Assembly: GCA_963667595.2 (NCBI GenBank)
Contig: CAXXWD010000003.1
Coordinates: 61,580 to 125,579 of the forward strand
Source: JAHJQZ01 sp963667595
Lineage (GTDB): Bacteria; Pseudomonadota; Alphaproteobacteria; Rhizobiales; Devosiaceae
Length of the DNA: 64,000 nt
Direction: 5' to 3'
A model generated the notes under the pieces. The model was not told where the DNA came from and did no database searches. It was given only the letters and a program-made list of their open reading frames with translations. Made by a program: the position numbers and the translations under genes. Below, piece by piece: positions 51,803 through 60,798 of this stretch (the first letter of the stretch is position 1; each line of letters begins with the position of its first letter).

Positions 51803-53328
51803 TGACCGGCTCGGCGCTCTGGTTCTTCCGCATGGAGTTCCGCCTGCAGGGACGCGAACTCTGGCAGGGCATGTTCGGCAACGGTGGCGCCCGCAGCGCC
51901 ATGATCGTGACCTTTCTGGCCTTGCTCCTTATCGGCATGCACGCGCTGGCCTACTATCTTTTGGCGCCATGGGTCGCCGCCGGCGCCACGGACACGATCC
52001 CCACCCTTGCGGCCATCACCGCCAGCGCCAGTTTCTTCATAATCATGTCGCTGTCGCAGGCGATCGAATCGGTCACCCGCGCCTATTACGCACGGGGCGA
52101 TTTGGATCTGATCCTCTCGTCCCCCGCCCCGGCCCATCGGCTGTTCTGGGCCCGAACCGGCATGATCGCGCTGACTTCGGCCTTCATGACGGGGCTGATG
52201 ATCTCGCCTTTCGTCGATACGCTCGTTTGTCTCGACGGGCCACGCTGGCTGATGGCCTATCCGGTGGCTTTGGCCCTGAGCGGCGGCGTCACCGCCCTCG
52301 CCGTCTTCGTCACGCTCTTGCTGTTTGGTCTGATCGGGCCGCGCCACACGCGGCTTGCGGCCCAGATCTTCAGCGCGCTGGTCGGGGCCGCCCTGTTCGT
52401 CGGCATCCAGACCTCGCTCATTCTGACGCGTGGCGGACCGGGCAGCATCTCCGCTTTCCTGTCCGACATTCTCATCGCCGTCACCGGCGGCAAAGACAAT
52501 CCCGTTTTCCTGCCGGCTCACGCGATCTTGGGTGATATGACCGCCTTCGGCCTTGTCCTCATCGTTTCGCTGGCGATGATGCTCGCCGCCCTTGCCGTTT
52601 CCGGCAAAAGCTTTTTAAGGCTGACGCGCGACGCGCGCGACCAGACGACAGGCGTCGTTCGCACCCAGAAGGCGCACCGCTTCTCCCGTCTCGGCGCCAT
52701 GGCGCTGATGCGGCGCAAGGAATGGCGGCTGGTCTGGCGCGATCCGTGGTTGATCTCGCAAAGCCTGATGCAGCTTTTGTACCTGATCCCGCTTTTCGTC
52801 CTGATGCTCATGACCTCCGGCAACGACGCCGTGACCGCGCCGGTTCTGGCCGCGATGCTGGTCATGGCGTCCGGCCAGTTGTCGGGCGGGCTCGCCTGGC
52901 TGACCCTTTCGGGCGAACAGGCGCACGATCTCGTGCTGACCGCACCCCTCAAACCCCGCGCCATCTATACCGCCAAGCTCCAGGCCGTCGCGGCGATGGT
53001 CGCCATTGTCATTCTGCCGGTTCTTCTCGGACTGGCGGTGCTTTACCCGCGCGTTTTGCCGGTCGCGGCGGCGGGTGCGTTTCTCGCCTCGGCTTCGGCC
53101 ATCGGTGTGCAGTTCCTGTTTCGCGGACGCGGCGACCGGCGGCATTTCGGCCGGCGCGAAGGTTCGCCCCGCATGGCCACCATGATCGAAGCCCTGGCCG
53201 CCGTATCCTGGGCCGGCGCCACCGGCGTTGCCGCGATCAATCCGCTTGCCGGAGCCATCGCCGCCCTGCCCGCGCTTCTCATCGTTTTGGCCGTCTGGCT
53301 TTTGCGCCGCAACGCCGTGCCGGCCTAG
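51802..53328 (+). CDS. ABC transporter permease, 12-segment
   Basis: 508 aa from ATG 51802, overlapping the ATPase stop. Two homologous-looking halves each have about six membrane helices: first half MIVTFLALLLIGMHALAYYL, second half SLMQLLYLIPLFVLMLMTSG. The amphipathic N-terminus (FFRMEFRLQGRELWQ) recurs as MRRKEWRLVWRDPWLIS before the second half, suggesting internal duplication. It is probably an exporter; no substrate-binding protein is present. Confidence 0.87.
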   Translation: MTGSALWFFRMEFRLQGRELWQGMFGNGGARSAMIVTFLALLLIGMHALAYYLLAPWVAAGATDTIPTLAAITASASFFIIMSLSQAIESVTRAYYARGDLDLILSSPAPAHRLFWARTGMIALTSAFMTGLMISPFVDTLVCLDGPRWLMAYPVALALSGGVTALAVFVTLLLFGLIGPRHTRLAAQIFSALVGAALFVGIQTSLILTRGGPGSISAFLSDILIAVTGGKDNPVFLPAHAILGDMTAFGLVLIVSLAMMLAALAVSGKSFLRLTRDARDQTTGVVRTQKAHRFSRLGAMALMRRKEWRLVWRDPWLISQSLMQLLYLIPLFVLMLMTSGNDAVTAPVLAAMLVMASGQLSGGLAWLTLSGEQAHDLVLTAPLKPRAIYTAKLQAVAAMVAIVILPVLLGLAVLYPRVLPVAAAGAFLASASAIGVQFLFRGRGDRRHFGRREGSPRMATMIEALAAVSWAGATGVAAINPLAGAIAALPALLIVLAVWLLRRNAVPA

Positions 53329-53427
53329 GCTTGTATCGACATTCAGGATTTGGAGCGCGGTATGAGCGATAATCGCCCAGTGCCAGGAAAAAGGGCGCAG
53401 GAGGATTGATATCCTTCAAGCCCTTTT

Positions 53428-53480
53428 GACGCCGCAATGAGCGATTTTGGCCATATCCCGAAGGGACGCGGCGTCTTTTC
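53428..53480. terminator. Possible bidirectional terminator between ABC permease and emrB
   Basis: GACGCCGC (53428-53435) pairs with GCGGCGTC (53468-53475) followed by TTTT. The 32-base loop is long, so support is moderate. It lies between convergent genes. Confidence 0.4.
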
Positions 53481-53516
53481 GCCCTGAAAGGGTTTTGTGC
53501 CTCTTGTGGTGATCAC

Positions 53517-55055
53517 CTAATCCATCATGCCCCCGAGACCGTCATCATCGCCGTGATGGGCGCCGCGCATCAGCGCGACGATCGGCATGGCCAACAAGGT
53601 GATGAACACCATCATGTAGAAATCGTCGAGATAGGAGATGATGTAGGCCTGCTGTGTGACGAGCTGGTTGAGAATGGCCAGGACCTGTTTGCTGCCGCTC
53701 AGCATATAGCTGCCATAGGCCGTGACGGCGCGCGAGGTCGACGTCAACTGCTCGGCCAGTTCGGCATGATTGACCTGCACCATGTTGGTCAGGACGATGG
53801 TGACGATGGAAACGCCGACGCCACTGCCGATGTTGCGGACCAGGTTGAAAAAGCTCGTCGCATCAGTGCGATACTTGGACTTGAGCGTGGCAAAGGTCAG
53901 CGTCGACAAGGGCACGAAGACGAAGCCGAGACCGATCCCTTGCACCACGCCGCTCCACACCACTGGCATCGGGCCCATTTCGAGGTTGAACCCGGCCATC
54001 ATCCATTGCGAATAGGCCGTGATGCCGAGACCGAAGACCACCATGATGCGGGCGTCGATCCTGCCGATCAGTCGGCCGACGAAAACCATCGCGACCATGG
54101 TGGCGATGCCGCGCGGCGCCATCAGCAGGCCGGATTCGATCACCGGATAACCCATCATGCTCTGCAGAAGCGGCGGCAGCAGGGTCAGGCCGGAGAACAT
54201 GGCCAGGCCGATCACGAAAATGAACAACAGGCCCATGGAAAAATTGCGGTCCTTGAACATCCGCAAGTCGACAAAGGGATGTTCGGTCGTCAGGGAATGA
54301 ACGATGAAAATCCAGAAGCAGGAAATGGACAGTCCGAGTTCGAACCAGGCCTCAACCGAGTCGAACCAACCGATTTCCGAACCGCGATCGAGCAGAAGCT
54401 GCAGGGCGCCCACGGACAGGGCCAGCATGCCGAAGCCGAACATGTCGAACGGACGGGTGTGCTTGCTTTCGTGCGGCGCGAAACTCGAGATCATCATGAA
54501 GGCGAGAATGCCCACGGGCAGGTTGACCAGAAACACCCAGCGCCAGTTGAACATCTCGGTCAAATACCCGCCCAGCGTCGGCCCGATGATCGGCCCGACC
54601 ATGATGCCGGCGCCGTAGATGGCCATGGCCTGCCCGATCTTTTCGCGCGGATTGATGTCCAAAAGAAGCGATTGCGCCAAGGGCGCGATGACGGCGCCGA
54701 ACAGGCCCTGCAGAATGCGGAAGGTCACCATCTCGCCAAGCGTGGTCGCCATGCCGCACAAGACCGACATGACGGTGAACCCGGCGACGGCGGCGAGGAA
54801 CAGTTCCTTGCGTCCGAACCGGTCGGACAGCCATCCGGTCAGCGGCGTCGCGATGGCCGAGGCGACGATGTAGGAGGTCAGCACCCAGGTGATTTCCGAC
54901 TGCGCCGCATTGAGCGACGCCGTCATGTGCGGCAGCGCCACGTTGGCGATGGTGGAATCGAGCACCTGCATGATGGTGGCCAGCATGAGGCCGACCGTCA
55001 AAAGACCCCGGCTCCTGACGTCCAGCGCCGGCTTCGACAGGGTAACGGCGGCCAT
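53517..55055 (-). CDS. emrB: DHA2-family (14-TMS) drug-efflux permease, EmrB type
   Basis: 512 aa from ATG 55055 (MAAVTLSKPALDVRSRGLLT), one base after the emrA stop. Family blocks: LDSTIANVALPHMTASLNAA, LTGWLSDRFGRKELFLAAVA (motif A) and IMVGPIIGPTLGGYLTEMFN (motif C, antiporter). It works as a proton-coupled pump in a tripartite complex with EmrA and an outer-membrane TolC, removing hydrophobic toxicants. The TolC gene is not here. It is the last gene of the marR-emrA-emrB operon. Confidence 0.94.
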   Translation of the reverse strand: MAAVTLSKPALDVRSRGLLTVGLMLATIMQVLDSTIANVALPHMTASLNAAQSEITWVLTSYIVASAIATPLTGWLSDRFGRKELFLAAVAGFTVMSVLCGMATTLGEMVTFRILQGLFGAVIAPLAQSLLLDINPREKIGQAMAIYGAGIMVGPIIGPTLGGYLTEMFNWRWVFLVNLPVGILAFMMISSFAPHESKHTRPFDMFGFGMLALSVGALQLLLDRGSEIGWFDSVEAWFELGLSISCFWIFIVHSLTTEHPFVDLRMFKDRNFSMGLLFIFVIGLAMFSGLTLLPPLLQSMMGYPVIESGLLMAPRGIATMVAMVFVGRLIGRIDARIMVVFGLGITAYSQWMMAGFNLEMGPMPVVWSGVVQGIGLGFVFVPLSTLTFATLKSKYRTDATSFFNLVRNIGSGVGVSIVTIVLTNMVQVNHAELAEQLTSTSRAVTAYGSYMLSGSKQVLAILNQLVTQQAYIISYLDDFYMMVFITLLAMPIVALMRGAHHGDDDGLGGMMD

Positions 55056-55056
55056 G

Positions 55057-56175
55057 TCAGAGCAGCCGGTCGAGCAGCGACTTGCCGGTGTCGACGCTGA
55101 CATTGGCACTCATGCCCGTGCGCAGGTCCAGCCCTTCGAAATCCTTGATCTCGATCCGAACGGGAATACGCTGCACCACCTTCACCCAGTTGCCGGTGGC
55201 GTTCTGGGCGGGGATGAGGGAAAACTCGGCGCCGGTTGCCGCGCCGATGCTGGCGACGGTTCCAGCAAGTTTGGTGCCGGGAAAAGTATCGATATCGACG
55301 GCGACGGGCTGACCCGCCTTCATGTTTTCAAGCTGGGTTTCCTTGAAATTGGCTTCGATCCAGCTCGTTCCGGTCTCGACCAGACTGGCGACCTCGGTAC
55401 CGGCAGCCAGCATCTGACCGACATTGAGACTATCGACCTCGCTGACGATTCCGGCGGCCGGCGCCACGACCGTCGTCTTGGCCAGGTTGCGTTTCGCCAC
55501 ATCGAGCGCCGCGCGCGCCGCCTTGACCGAAGGGTGATCGTCGGTTGCCACGTCCGGATTGCCGCCGAGCGCGGCCACGGCCGACTGGACTGCCTGTTCG
55601 GCCAGATCGACACTGGAGCGCGCCGTTTCGAGTTCCAGAAGGCTCGTGTCGTTGGCCGCTTCGGTCGAAATGCCCTTGTCGGTCAGGCTGACGATGCGTT
55701 CGCGGGCGCGCTGCCTGATGTCGAGCGTGTTCTTCGCCGTTTCGAGCTTGGCCAGCGCCGTCCTGTAGCTCACGCGCAGCTGATCGACGGCGATGCGGGC
55801 ATTGGACAGCGCCGCTTCGGCCTGTTCGGCGGCGATACGATAGGGGTCGGGATCGATGCGGAACAACACCTGACCTGCCGCAACGTGCTGGTTCTCGGCA
55901 ACGTCGACCTCGATAATGCGGCCGGCGACATCCGAGGACAAAGATACGATGACCTGATGGACATAGGCGTTGTCGGTCGCTTCATAGCGACCGCCGGTCA
56001 GCCAGAAATAGCTGCCGCCGACGGCAAGCATGACCGGCAGGCCGAACATCAGGATCGAGCGACGCAACCCATTGCGCTTCGGCTTGGCAGGCGCGCTGGA
56101 GGACGCGGCAGCCGATGCCGTCGCAGTGGCTTCGTCGTTTTCTTCGTTGATCGCGTTTTCCACGGCTGAGGTCAT
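55057..56175 (-). CDS. emrA: HlyD/EmrA membrane-fusion protein
   Basis: 372 aa periplasmic adaptor of the EmrAB pump. A short cytoplasmic N-terminus rich in Ala/Ser/Glu precedes a single membrane anchor (ILMFGLPVMLAVGGSYFWL). Then come the biotinyl-lipoyl half VIVSLSSDVAGRIIEVDVAE, a long coiled-coil hairpin, TTVVAPAAGIVSEVDSLNVG, and beta-barrel AGQPVAVDIDTFPG. The ATG overlaps the marR stop by 4 bases, with GAGGAG upstream. Confidence 0.94.
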   Translation of the reverse strand: MTSAVENAINEENDEATATASAAASSSAPAKPKRNGLRRSILMFGLPVMLAVGGSYFWLTGGRYEATDNAYVHQVIVSLSSDVAGRIIEVDVAENQHVAAGQVLFRIDPDPYRIAAEQAEAALSNARIAVDQLRVSYRTALAKLETAKNTLDIRQRARERIVSLTDKGISTEAANDTSLLELETARSSVDLAEQAVQSAVAALGGNPDVATDDHPSVKAARAALDVAKRNLAKTTVVAPAAGIVSEVDSLNVGQMLAAGTEVASLVETGTSWIEANFKETQLENMKAGQPVAVDIDTFPGTKLAGTVASIGAATGAEFSLIPAQNATGNWVKVVQRIPVRIEIKDFEGLDLRTGMSANVSVDTGKSLLDRLL

Positions 56176-56630
56176 TTCCTGGACTCCTCGTAGTGCGCAT
56201 AGGCTTCCATCAGGTTGGCATCGATGCGTTCGAGCACCGAAAAGGTCGTTTTTATCTCTTCCGCAGAGATGTTCTTGAAGACCTGGGGTTCATAGGCCAT
56301 GCCCTTGTCCCTGACCGTCTTGAGGACGGTGCGCGCCTCGTCGGTCACCTGTACCGTCTTGACCCGGCTGTCGGTGGGGTGAACCCCGCGCCGGACCATG
56401 CCCTTGGCCTCCAGACGCTCAAGGATGCCGCTCATCGTCATCGGATCGGATTCGATCAAACCGGCTAGTTCGGCCTGCGAGATGCCATCGTGTTTGCACA
56501 ATTGGGCGATGGTGCGCAGCTGCGGCATGGTCAGTCCCTCTTCTTCCGAGATCTTTTCCTGCCAACGCCGCACCAGCCGCGCCAGATCGTGCACGCGATA
56601 GATGAAAAAGCGAATCTGAGACTGTTCCAT
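56172..56630 (-). CDS. MarR-family transcriptional regulator of the emr operon
   Basis: 152 aa from ATG 56630 (MEQSQIRFFIYRVHDLARLV); an in-frame ATG at 56645 would overlap the operator. The winged helix is GISQAELAGLIESDPMTMSGILERLEAKGMVRRGVHPTDSR, with the DSR wing. MarR proteins dimerise and are released from DNA by phenolic or hydrophobic ligands. It heads the emr operon and very likely represses it through the palindrome 11 bases before its start. Confidence 0.92.
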   Translation of the reverse strand: MEQSQIRFFIYRVHDLARLVRRWQEKISEEEGLTMPQLRTIAQLCKHDGISQAELAGLIESDPMTMSGILERLEAKGMVRRGVHPTDSRVKTVQVTDEARTVLKTVRDKGMAYEPQVFKNISAEEIKTTFSVLERIDANLMEAYAHYEESRK

Positions 56631-56640
56631 CGGAACCCTA

Positions 56641-56659
56641 TGCATACTTATTGTATGCA
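56641..56659 (-). promoter_or_regulatory. MarR operator and promoter of marR-emrAB
   Basis: TGCATAC-TTATT-GTATGCA is a perfect inverted repeat with 7-bp arms. On the minus strand a -35-like TTGAAT and a -10-like TATATG, 16 bases apart, lie just upstream, so the palindrome covers the start site: the classic layout for autorepression. A second short palindrome, ACATATAATATGT, overlaps the -10. Confidence 0.65.
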
Positions 56660-56922
56660 CACATATAATATGTACACGTAGTAATTCAAGCCTTTCAAAA
56701 CGCAACCCGGCATTATGCAAAAAGAATACCGGCCGGAGGACGACGCCACCGTTTCTGGGTGTCGTCGCGACCGGACACTAAACAATTCTGGTATGATTCA
56801 GATGAGGGCGCAGGCAATGCCGCAACGTGACAAAAGCCAGATGGAGGCCGACACAAACACGTAAAAAAGCGCCGGAAACGCGCCATTTCCGTGCGCTCGT
56901 TCCGCCTCGCATGAAAAAAGCC

Positions 56923-56949
56923 GGGTGTTTTGATTAGGTCAAAACACCC
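56923..56949 (-). terminator. Rho-independent terminator of the aminotransferase gene, related to the mosaic repeats
   Basis: GGGTGTTTTGA/TCAAAACACCC, a perfect 11-bp stem with a 5-base loop. On the minus strand it is followed by GGC and six Ts. Sequence around it (TTTTGAT, CGGCTCT) matches the distal hairpin of the elements at 31834 and 31985. The remaining bases of 56660-56922 contain no gene. Confidence 0.8.
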
Positions 56950-56964
56950 GCGGCTCTGTTCGGC

Positions 56965-58194
56965 CTATTTCGTCGTATTCGCCTCGATCAAACGGGCCAG
57001 TCGGGCAATGCCTTTGTCGATCATCTCGGCACTGGCGCAGGAGAAAGACAGCCGGATGGTATTGGCGCCGGTCTCGTCGGGAAAGAACGCCTGACCAGGC
57101 ACGAAGGCGACCCGCTCGCTTTCGAGCGAGGTTTCCAGAAGCTTCGCCCCGTCCATACCCTCGGGCAAGGTCATCCAGATGAACATGCCGCCTTCCGGCT
57201 TGGTCCAGCTCACGGTTTTCGGCATCTCGCGCGCCAGCGCCTTGAGCATGTGGTCGCGCCGCGCCGAATAGGCCTTGCGGATCCGCGTGACCTGTTCGTC
57301 AAAAACGCTGCGCGCCACGTGATTCATCGCCATCTGGTTGATGGTCGCGGTGTGCAGCGCACCGGCCTGGATGAGGATGACCAGCCGTGAAACGACTTCG
57401 CTGGCGCCGCACACCCAACCGATCCTCAGCCCCGGCGACAGCGTCTTGGAGAAGGTGCCGCAATAAAGCGTCCGGCATTTCTCGATGTCGCCCTTGCGGG
57501 CGATCTCGAGCGCCAGAAGCGACGGATAGGCCTGGCCGTCATAACGCAGCGACTGATAGGCACTATCCTCGATGGTGACGACGCCGAGTTCGTCGGCCAG
57601 ATCGAGAACGCGGTTGCGTTCGTCGAGCGTCAGCGTCTCGCCGGTAGGATTGGCGAAATCCGTCGACAAATAGATGAACTTGACCGCTCCGCCCTTGCCG
57701 GCGGCAGTCTCTTCATAATCCTTGGCCGACCGGTTCCCCATCGGGTTCAGCCGGTCGTAGTTCGGCTCGTAGGCCGAAAAGGCCTGCAACGCCCCGAGAT
57801 AAGTCGGCCAGGTGACGAGTGCTGTATCGTTTTCAGTCAAAAGGAGCTTGCCGAGATAGTCGAGCGCCTGCTGCGAGCCGGAGGTGATGACGATGTTGTC
57901 GAGCCCGCAGGGAACGCCGAGCTTTTCCATCTGGGCAACGATCCATTCCCGCAAACCCTTGTGCCCTTCCGAAGCCGAATACTGCAGGGCGCGATCGCTG
58001 ACGCCGTCTTCAAGCGTCTTGGCATAGGCATCGGCGAATGCCTTGGCAGGAAAAAGCTTTGCGTCGGGAACACCTCCGGCGAAGGAAATAATGTCCGGCT
58101 CATCCAGCAATTTCAAAAGTTCGCGGATTTCGGATGCTTTCATGCGCCCTTCGCGTCGGGCAAAACGGGTTTCGGAAACCATGATGGGCCCCAT
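56965..58194 (-). CDS. PLP-dependent aminotransferase (class I/II, 2-aminoadipate aminotransferase-like)
   Basis: 409 aa from ATG 58194 (MGPIMVSETRFARREGRMKA); ATGs at 58203 and 58182 are near and none has a strong ribosome site. Signatures: ISFAGGVPDAKLFP, LQYSASEGHKGLREWI, TSGSQQALDYLGKLLL and the PLP-lysine segment CGTFSKTLSPGLRIGWV. It resembles LysN/MocR-domain aminotransferases without the HTH domain, broad for aromatic, branched or aminoadipate substrates. The next gene upstream on this strand is ilvC. Confidence 0.9.
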   Translation of the reverse strand: MGPIMVSETRFARREGRMKASEIRELLKLLDEPDIISFAGGVPDAKLFPAKAFADAYAKTLEDGVSDRALQYSASEGHKGLREWIVAQMEKLGVPCGLDNIVITSGSQQALDYLGKLLLTENDTALVTWPTYLGALQAFSAYEPNYDRLNPMGNRSAKDYEETAAGKGGAVKFIYLSTDFANPTGETLTLDERNRVLDLADELGVVTIEDSAYQSLRYDGQAYPSLLALEIARKGDIEKCRTLYCGTFSKTLSPGLRIGWVCGASEVVSRLVILIQAGALHTATINQMAMNHVARSVFDEQVTRIRKAYSARRDHMLKALAREMPKTVSWTKPEGGMFIWMTLPEGMDGAKLLETSLESERVAFVPGQAFFPDETGANTIRLSFSCASAEMIDKGIARLARLIEANTTK

Positions 58195-58338
58195 AGAATT
58201 CATAATGCGGCGCGATTTGCGCCAGGACCGCATTTATGTCAATATTATTGACCCAAATACGGTCCAGTTTGGCAAAAGGTCGCAGTTTCAAGGCTGCGAC
58301 CTTCCGATTGGCGGTGTCGGAGAACCGACTGACGCGTG

Positions 58339-59358
58339 TTAGTTCTTGGTCTTGTCGACCAGGGCGCCGGCCTTGATCCACGGCATCATGCCGCGCAGGC
58401 GTTCGCCGACTTCCTCGATCGGGTGAGTGTCGCACTTCTTGCGCAGCGCCTTGAAGCTGACCTGATTGGCCCGGTTCTCCAGCACCCAGTCCTTGGCAAA
58501 CTTGCCGGACTGGATGTCGTCCAGAACCGCCTTCATCGCCTTCTTGGTTTCCGGCGTGACGATGCGCGGGCCGGAGACGTATTCGCCGTATTCGGCGGTG
58601 TTGGAGATCGAGTAATTCATGTTGGCGATACCGCCCTCATAAATGAGGTCGACGATCAGCTTCACTTCGTGCAGGCACTCGAAATAGGCCATTTCCGGAG
58701 CATATCCGGCCTCGACCAGCGTTTCCCAGCCGTTGCGGATCAGTTCGACCAGACCGCCGCACAGAACGACCTGCTCGCCGAACAGGTCGGTTTCGGTTTC
58801 TTCGCGGAAGGTGGTCTCGATGATGCCCGAACGGCCGGCGCCGATGGCGGAGGCATAGGCGAGCCCGAGTTCCATGGCATTGCCCGAAGCATTCTGCTCG
58901 ACCGCGACCAGGGACGGCACGCCGCCGCCCTTTTCGAATTCGGACCGCACGGTGTGGCCCGGCCCCTTGGGAGCCACCATGATGATGTCGAGATCAGGGC
59001 GCGGCACGATCTGATGGAAATGGATATTGAAGCCATGGGCGAAGAACAGCGCCGCGCCCTGCTTCATGTTGGCGACCAGATCGTTCTTGTAGATATCGGC
59101 CTGATATTCGTCGGGCGCGACCATCATCATGATGTCGGCGACCTTGGCGGCCTCAGCGGCGCTCATCACCGTAAAGCCGGCGGTCTTGGCCTTTTCGGCC
59201 GGCGCCGAGCCGGGCAGTTCGGCGATGATGACATCCTTGACGCCGCTGTCGCGCATGTTCTGGGCGTGGGCATGACCCTGCGAGCCATAACCGATGACCG
59301 CCACCTTCTTGTTCTTGATCAGACTGAGATCGGCGTCCCGATCATAATAAACGCGCAT
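58339..59358 (-). CDS. ilvC: Ketol-acid reductoisomerase
   Basis: Second enzyme of valine/isoleucine synthesis, NADPH- and Mg-dependent. 339 aa, exact class I length, from ATG 59358 (MRVYYDRDADLSLIKNKKVA) with GGGAG 6 bases upstream. Blocks: VIGYGSQGHAHAQNMRDSG (NADPH), MVAPKGPGHTVRSEF, the metal-binding Glu/Asp region ETETDLFGEQVVLCGG, and NYSISNTAEYGEY. A tetR gene lies 75 bases upstream in the same direction; the aminotransferase follows after ~145 bases. Confidence 0.97.
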   Translation of the reverse strand: MRVYYDRDADLSLIKNKKVAVIGYGSQGHAHAQNMRDSGVKDVIIAELPGSAPAEKAKTAGFTVMSAAEAAKVADIMMMVAPDEYQADIYKNDLVANMKQGAALFFAHGFNIHFHQIVPRPDLDIIMVAPKGPGHTVRSEFEKGGGVPSLVAVEQNASGNAMELGLAYASAIGAGRSGIIETTFREETETDLFGEQVVLCGGLVELIRNGWETLVEAGYAPEMAYFECLHEVKLIVDLIYEGGIANMNYSISNTAEYGEYVSGPRIVTPETKKAMKAVLDDIQSGKFAKDWVLENRANQVSFKALRKKCDTHPIEEVGERLRGMMPWIKAGALVDKTKN

Positions 59359-59433
59359 GTGTGTCTCCCATGATTGGATTGGCGTTGGTTTGTTTCCGGT
59401 GAAGAACGGCACGAGAACCGCCCCTCGCATATC

Positions 59434-60060
59434 TCAGGTTCCAAACAGTTCGAAAAAGCAGTCGACCGCCTCGCGTGCCTCGCGGACGATCTCGTTTTCG
59501 CTGGGGTGAAGGTTCTCGCCGAGCAGACGCCGGATCTGGACGTCGCGCACGACGAGACCGAAAAAGATGCGGAACGCCTGCTCGCTGTCGGTGAAGCGCA
59601 ACAAACCGACCGACCGGCCCGCCTCCAGAACCGGCTTGAGGCGGCGCCCCATCTCCAGACGGCCATTGCTGAGCACGATGGCGCCGAGATCGGGCACGGT
59701 CGTGCCGGCATGGGCGACGGCGACGCGGTTGAGCGCGACGGAATCGTCGCTGACCAGCACGGTGAGAAGCGCACGACCGAAGGACTCGATGCTCGTACGC
59801 AGGGTGGAGGCATCGAGATGCGCCCGATCGAGCCGCGGCACACCGACCTTGGCGGCCATCCATTGCACCGTGGCGACCAGCAGACCGTCGCGATCGCCGA
59901 ACCACTTATACAGCGTTTCCTTGGAGCAATGCGCTTTGCGGGCCACCCCGTTCATGGTCAGCTTGTCGCCGCCGGCGATCAAAAGGCTGAGCGCCGCCTC
60001 AAGCACTTCGCCCTGACGCGGAGTCCAGACCTCCATCTGGCGAGCGGCCGACGCCACCAT
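59434..60060 (-). CDS. TetR-family transcriptional regulator
   Basis: 208 aa. The N-terminal HTH is LTMNGVARKAHCSKETLYKWFGDRDGLLVA; the helical ligand domain is followed by a C-terminal region like TetR_C_7. GGAG stands 9 bases before the ATG. It points away from the small gene at 60240 and toward ilvC. The spacer with the small gene holds a strong palindrome, so its targets are probably itself and that gene. Confidence 0.9.
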   Translation of the reverse strand: MVASAARQMEVWTPRQGEVLEAALSLLIAGGDKLTMNGVARKAHCSKETLYKWFGDRDGLLVATVQWMAAKVGVPRLDRAHLDASTLRTSIESFGRALLTVLVSDDSVALNRVAVAHAGTTVPDLGAIVLSNGRLEMGRRLKPVLEAGRSVGLLRFTDSEQAFRIFFGLVVRDVQIRRLLGENLHPSENEIVREAREAVDCFFELFGT

Positions 60061-60110
60061 GATTCATGTCTCCTTTTGACGAGCGGAAATCCCTTCCGCC
60101 ACCTGTTTGC

Positions 60111-60130
60111 CGTACCGTACCGTACGGTAC
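60111..60130. promoter_or_regulatory. Candidate TetR operator
   Basis: GTACCGTACGGTAC (60117-60130) is a perfect 14-bp palindrome preceded by two further CCGTAC units. It lies between the divergent tetR and 60240 genes, about 50 bases before the tetR start, as expected for a TetR site. Confidence 0.65.
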
Positions 60131-60239
60131 TTCCATAAACAAGCCTAAAAGTATGTATAAGAAAAAAACCTCTTGTTGATTTGCCGCAAGGTGATTTGGG
60201 CGCGAAGGTGCTCGAATCACGAAAATAAAGGAGGGAATC

Positions 60240-60563
60240 ATGTCGACTTGCTCAAGTTTCGTCTTTGAACTCAAGGCCGGCACAAAATCGACAGAACTGG
60301 TCGTTGCTTTCGGGCACGCGATCAACGAATGGACGGCTGGACCCGATTTCTTCAAGAAGCACAATGGTGTGCCAACCTGGACCGGCTCTGATCTCGGTTT
60401 GGCCGGGACGGCAGGCATGCAGGGCGTCCTGCGTCTTCCGGAAAGCGGCATCGACGGTCTTCCGCTTCACGCCATCGGCGAGCTGGACATTATGTACACG
60501 CCGACGCCGAAAGGCGCCTATATCCCGACCAAGGGCACATGGGAGCTGGTGTCGAAGAACTGA
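60240..60563 (+). CDS. Unrecognised 107-aa protein divergent from tetR
   Basis: A very strong ribosome site (AAAGGAGGG, 4 bases before the ATG) supports this gene. The protein starts MSTCSSFVFELKAGTKSTEL and contains GHAINEWTAGPDFFKKHNGV and LHAIGELDIMYTPTPKGAYI. It has no signal peptide, membrane helix or motif I can assign. The divergent arrangement with tetR and the palindrome between them suggest it is induced by the TetR ligand. The following 230 bases to the flavin oxidoreductase contain no other supported gene. Confidence 0.75.
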   Translation: MSTCSSFVFELKAGTKSTELVVAFGHAINEWTAGPDFFKKHNGVPTWTGSDLGLAGTAGMQGVLRLPESGIDGLPLHAIGELDIMYTPTPKGAYIPTKGTWELVSKN

Positions 60564-60798
60564 ACCGAACCGGCGCGTCCAACGCCTCGCTCGAAGAGGG
60601 GTTCGCCGAACGGTCTCGGCGAGAGCGGAGGTGATGGAGGCACAGTGCATGAGTTCACAGGACGGCGGACACTGTCGTTCGCCGTCGGTGTTGGGTTTTG
60701 ACGGGGCCGGCGACATGCATGACCCTTGCCCACCGGCCCGGTCGGGTCCACACTGAATGCCTCCTTTACCAACCCGACCAACCCCGATCGTCTCACCC

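Noticed and set aside
53553..55100. 515-aa open frame on +
   Set aside because: Antisense to emrB; very His/Gln/Asp-rich, no domain.
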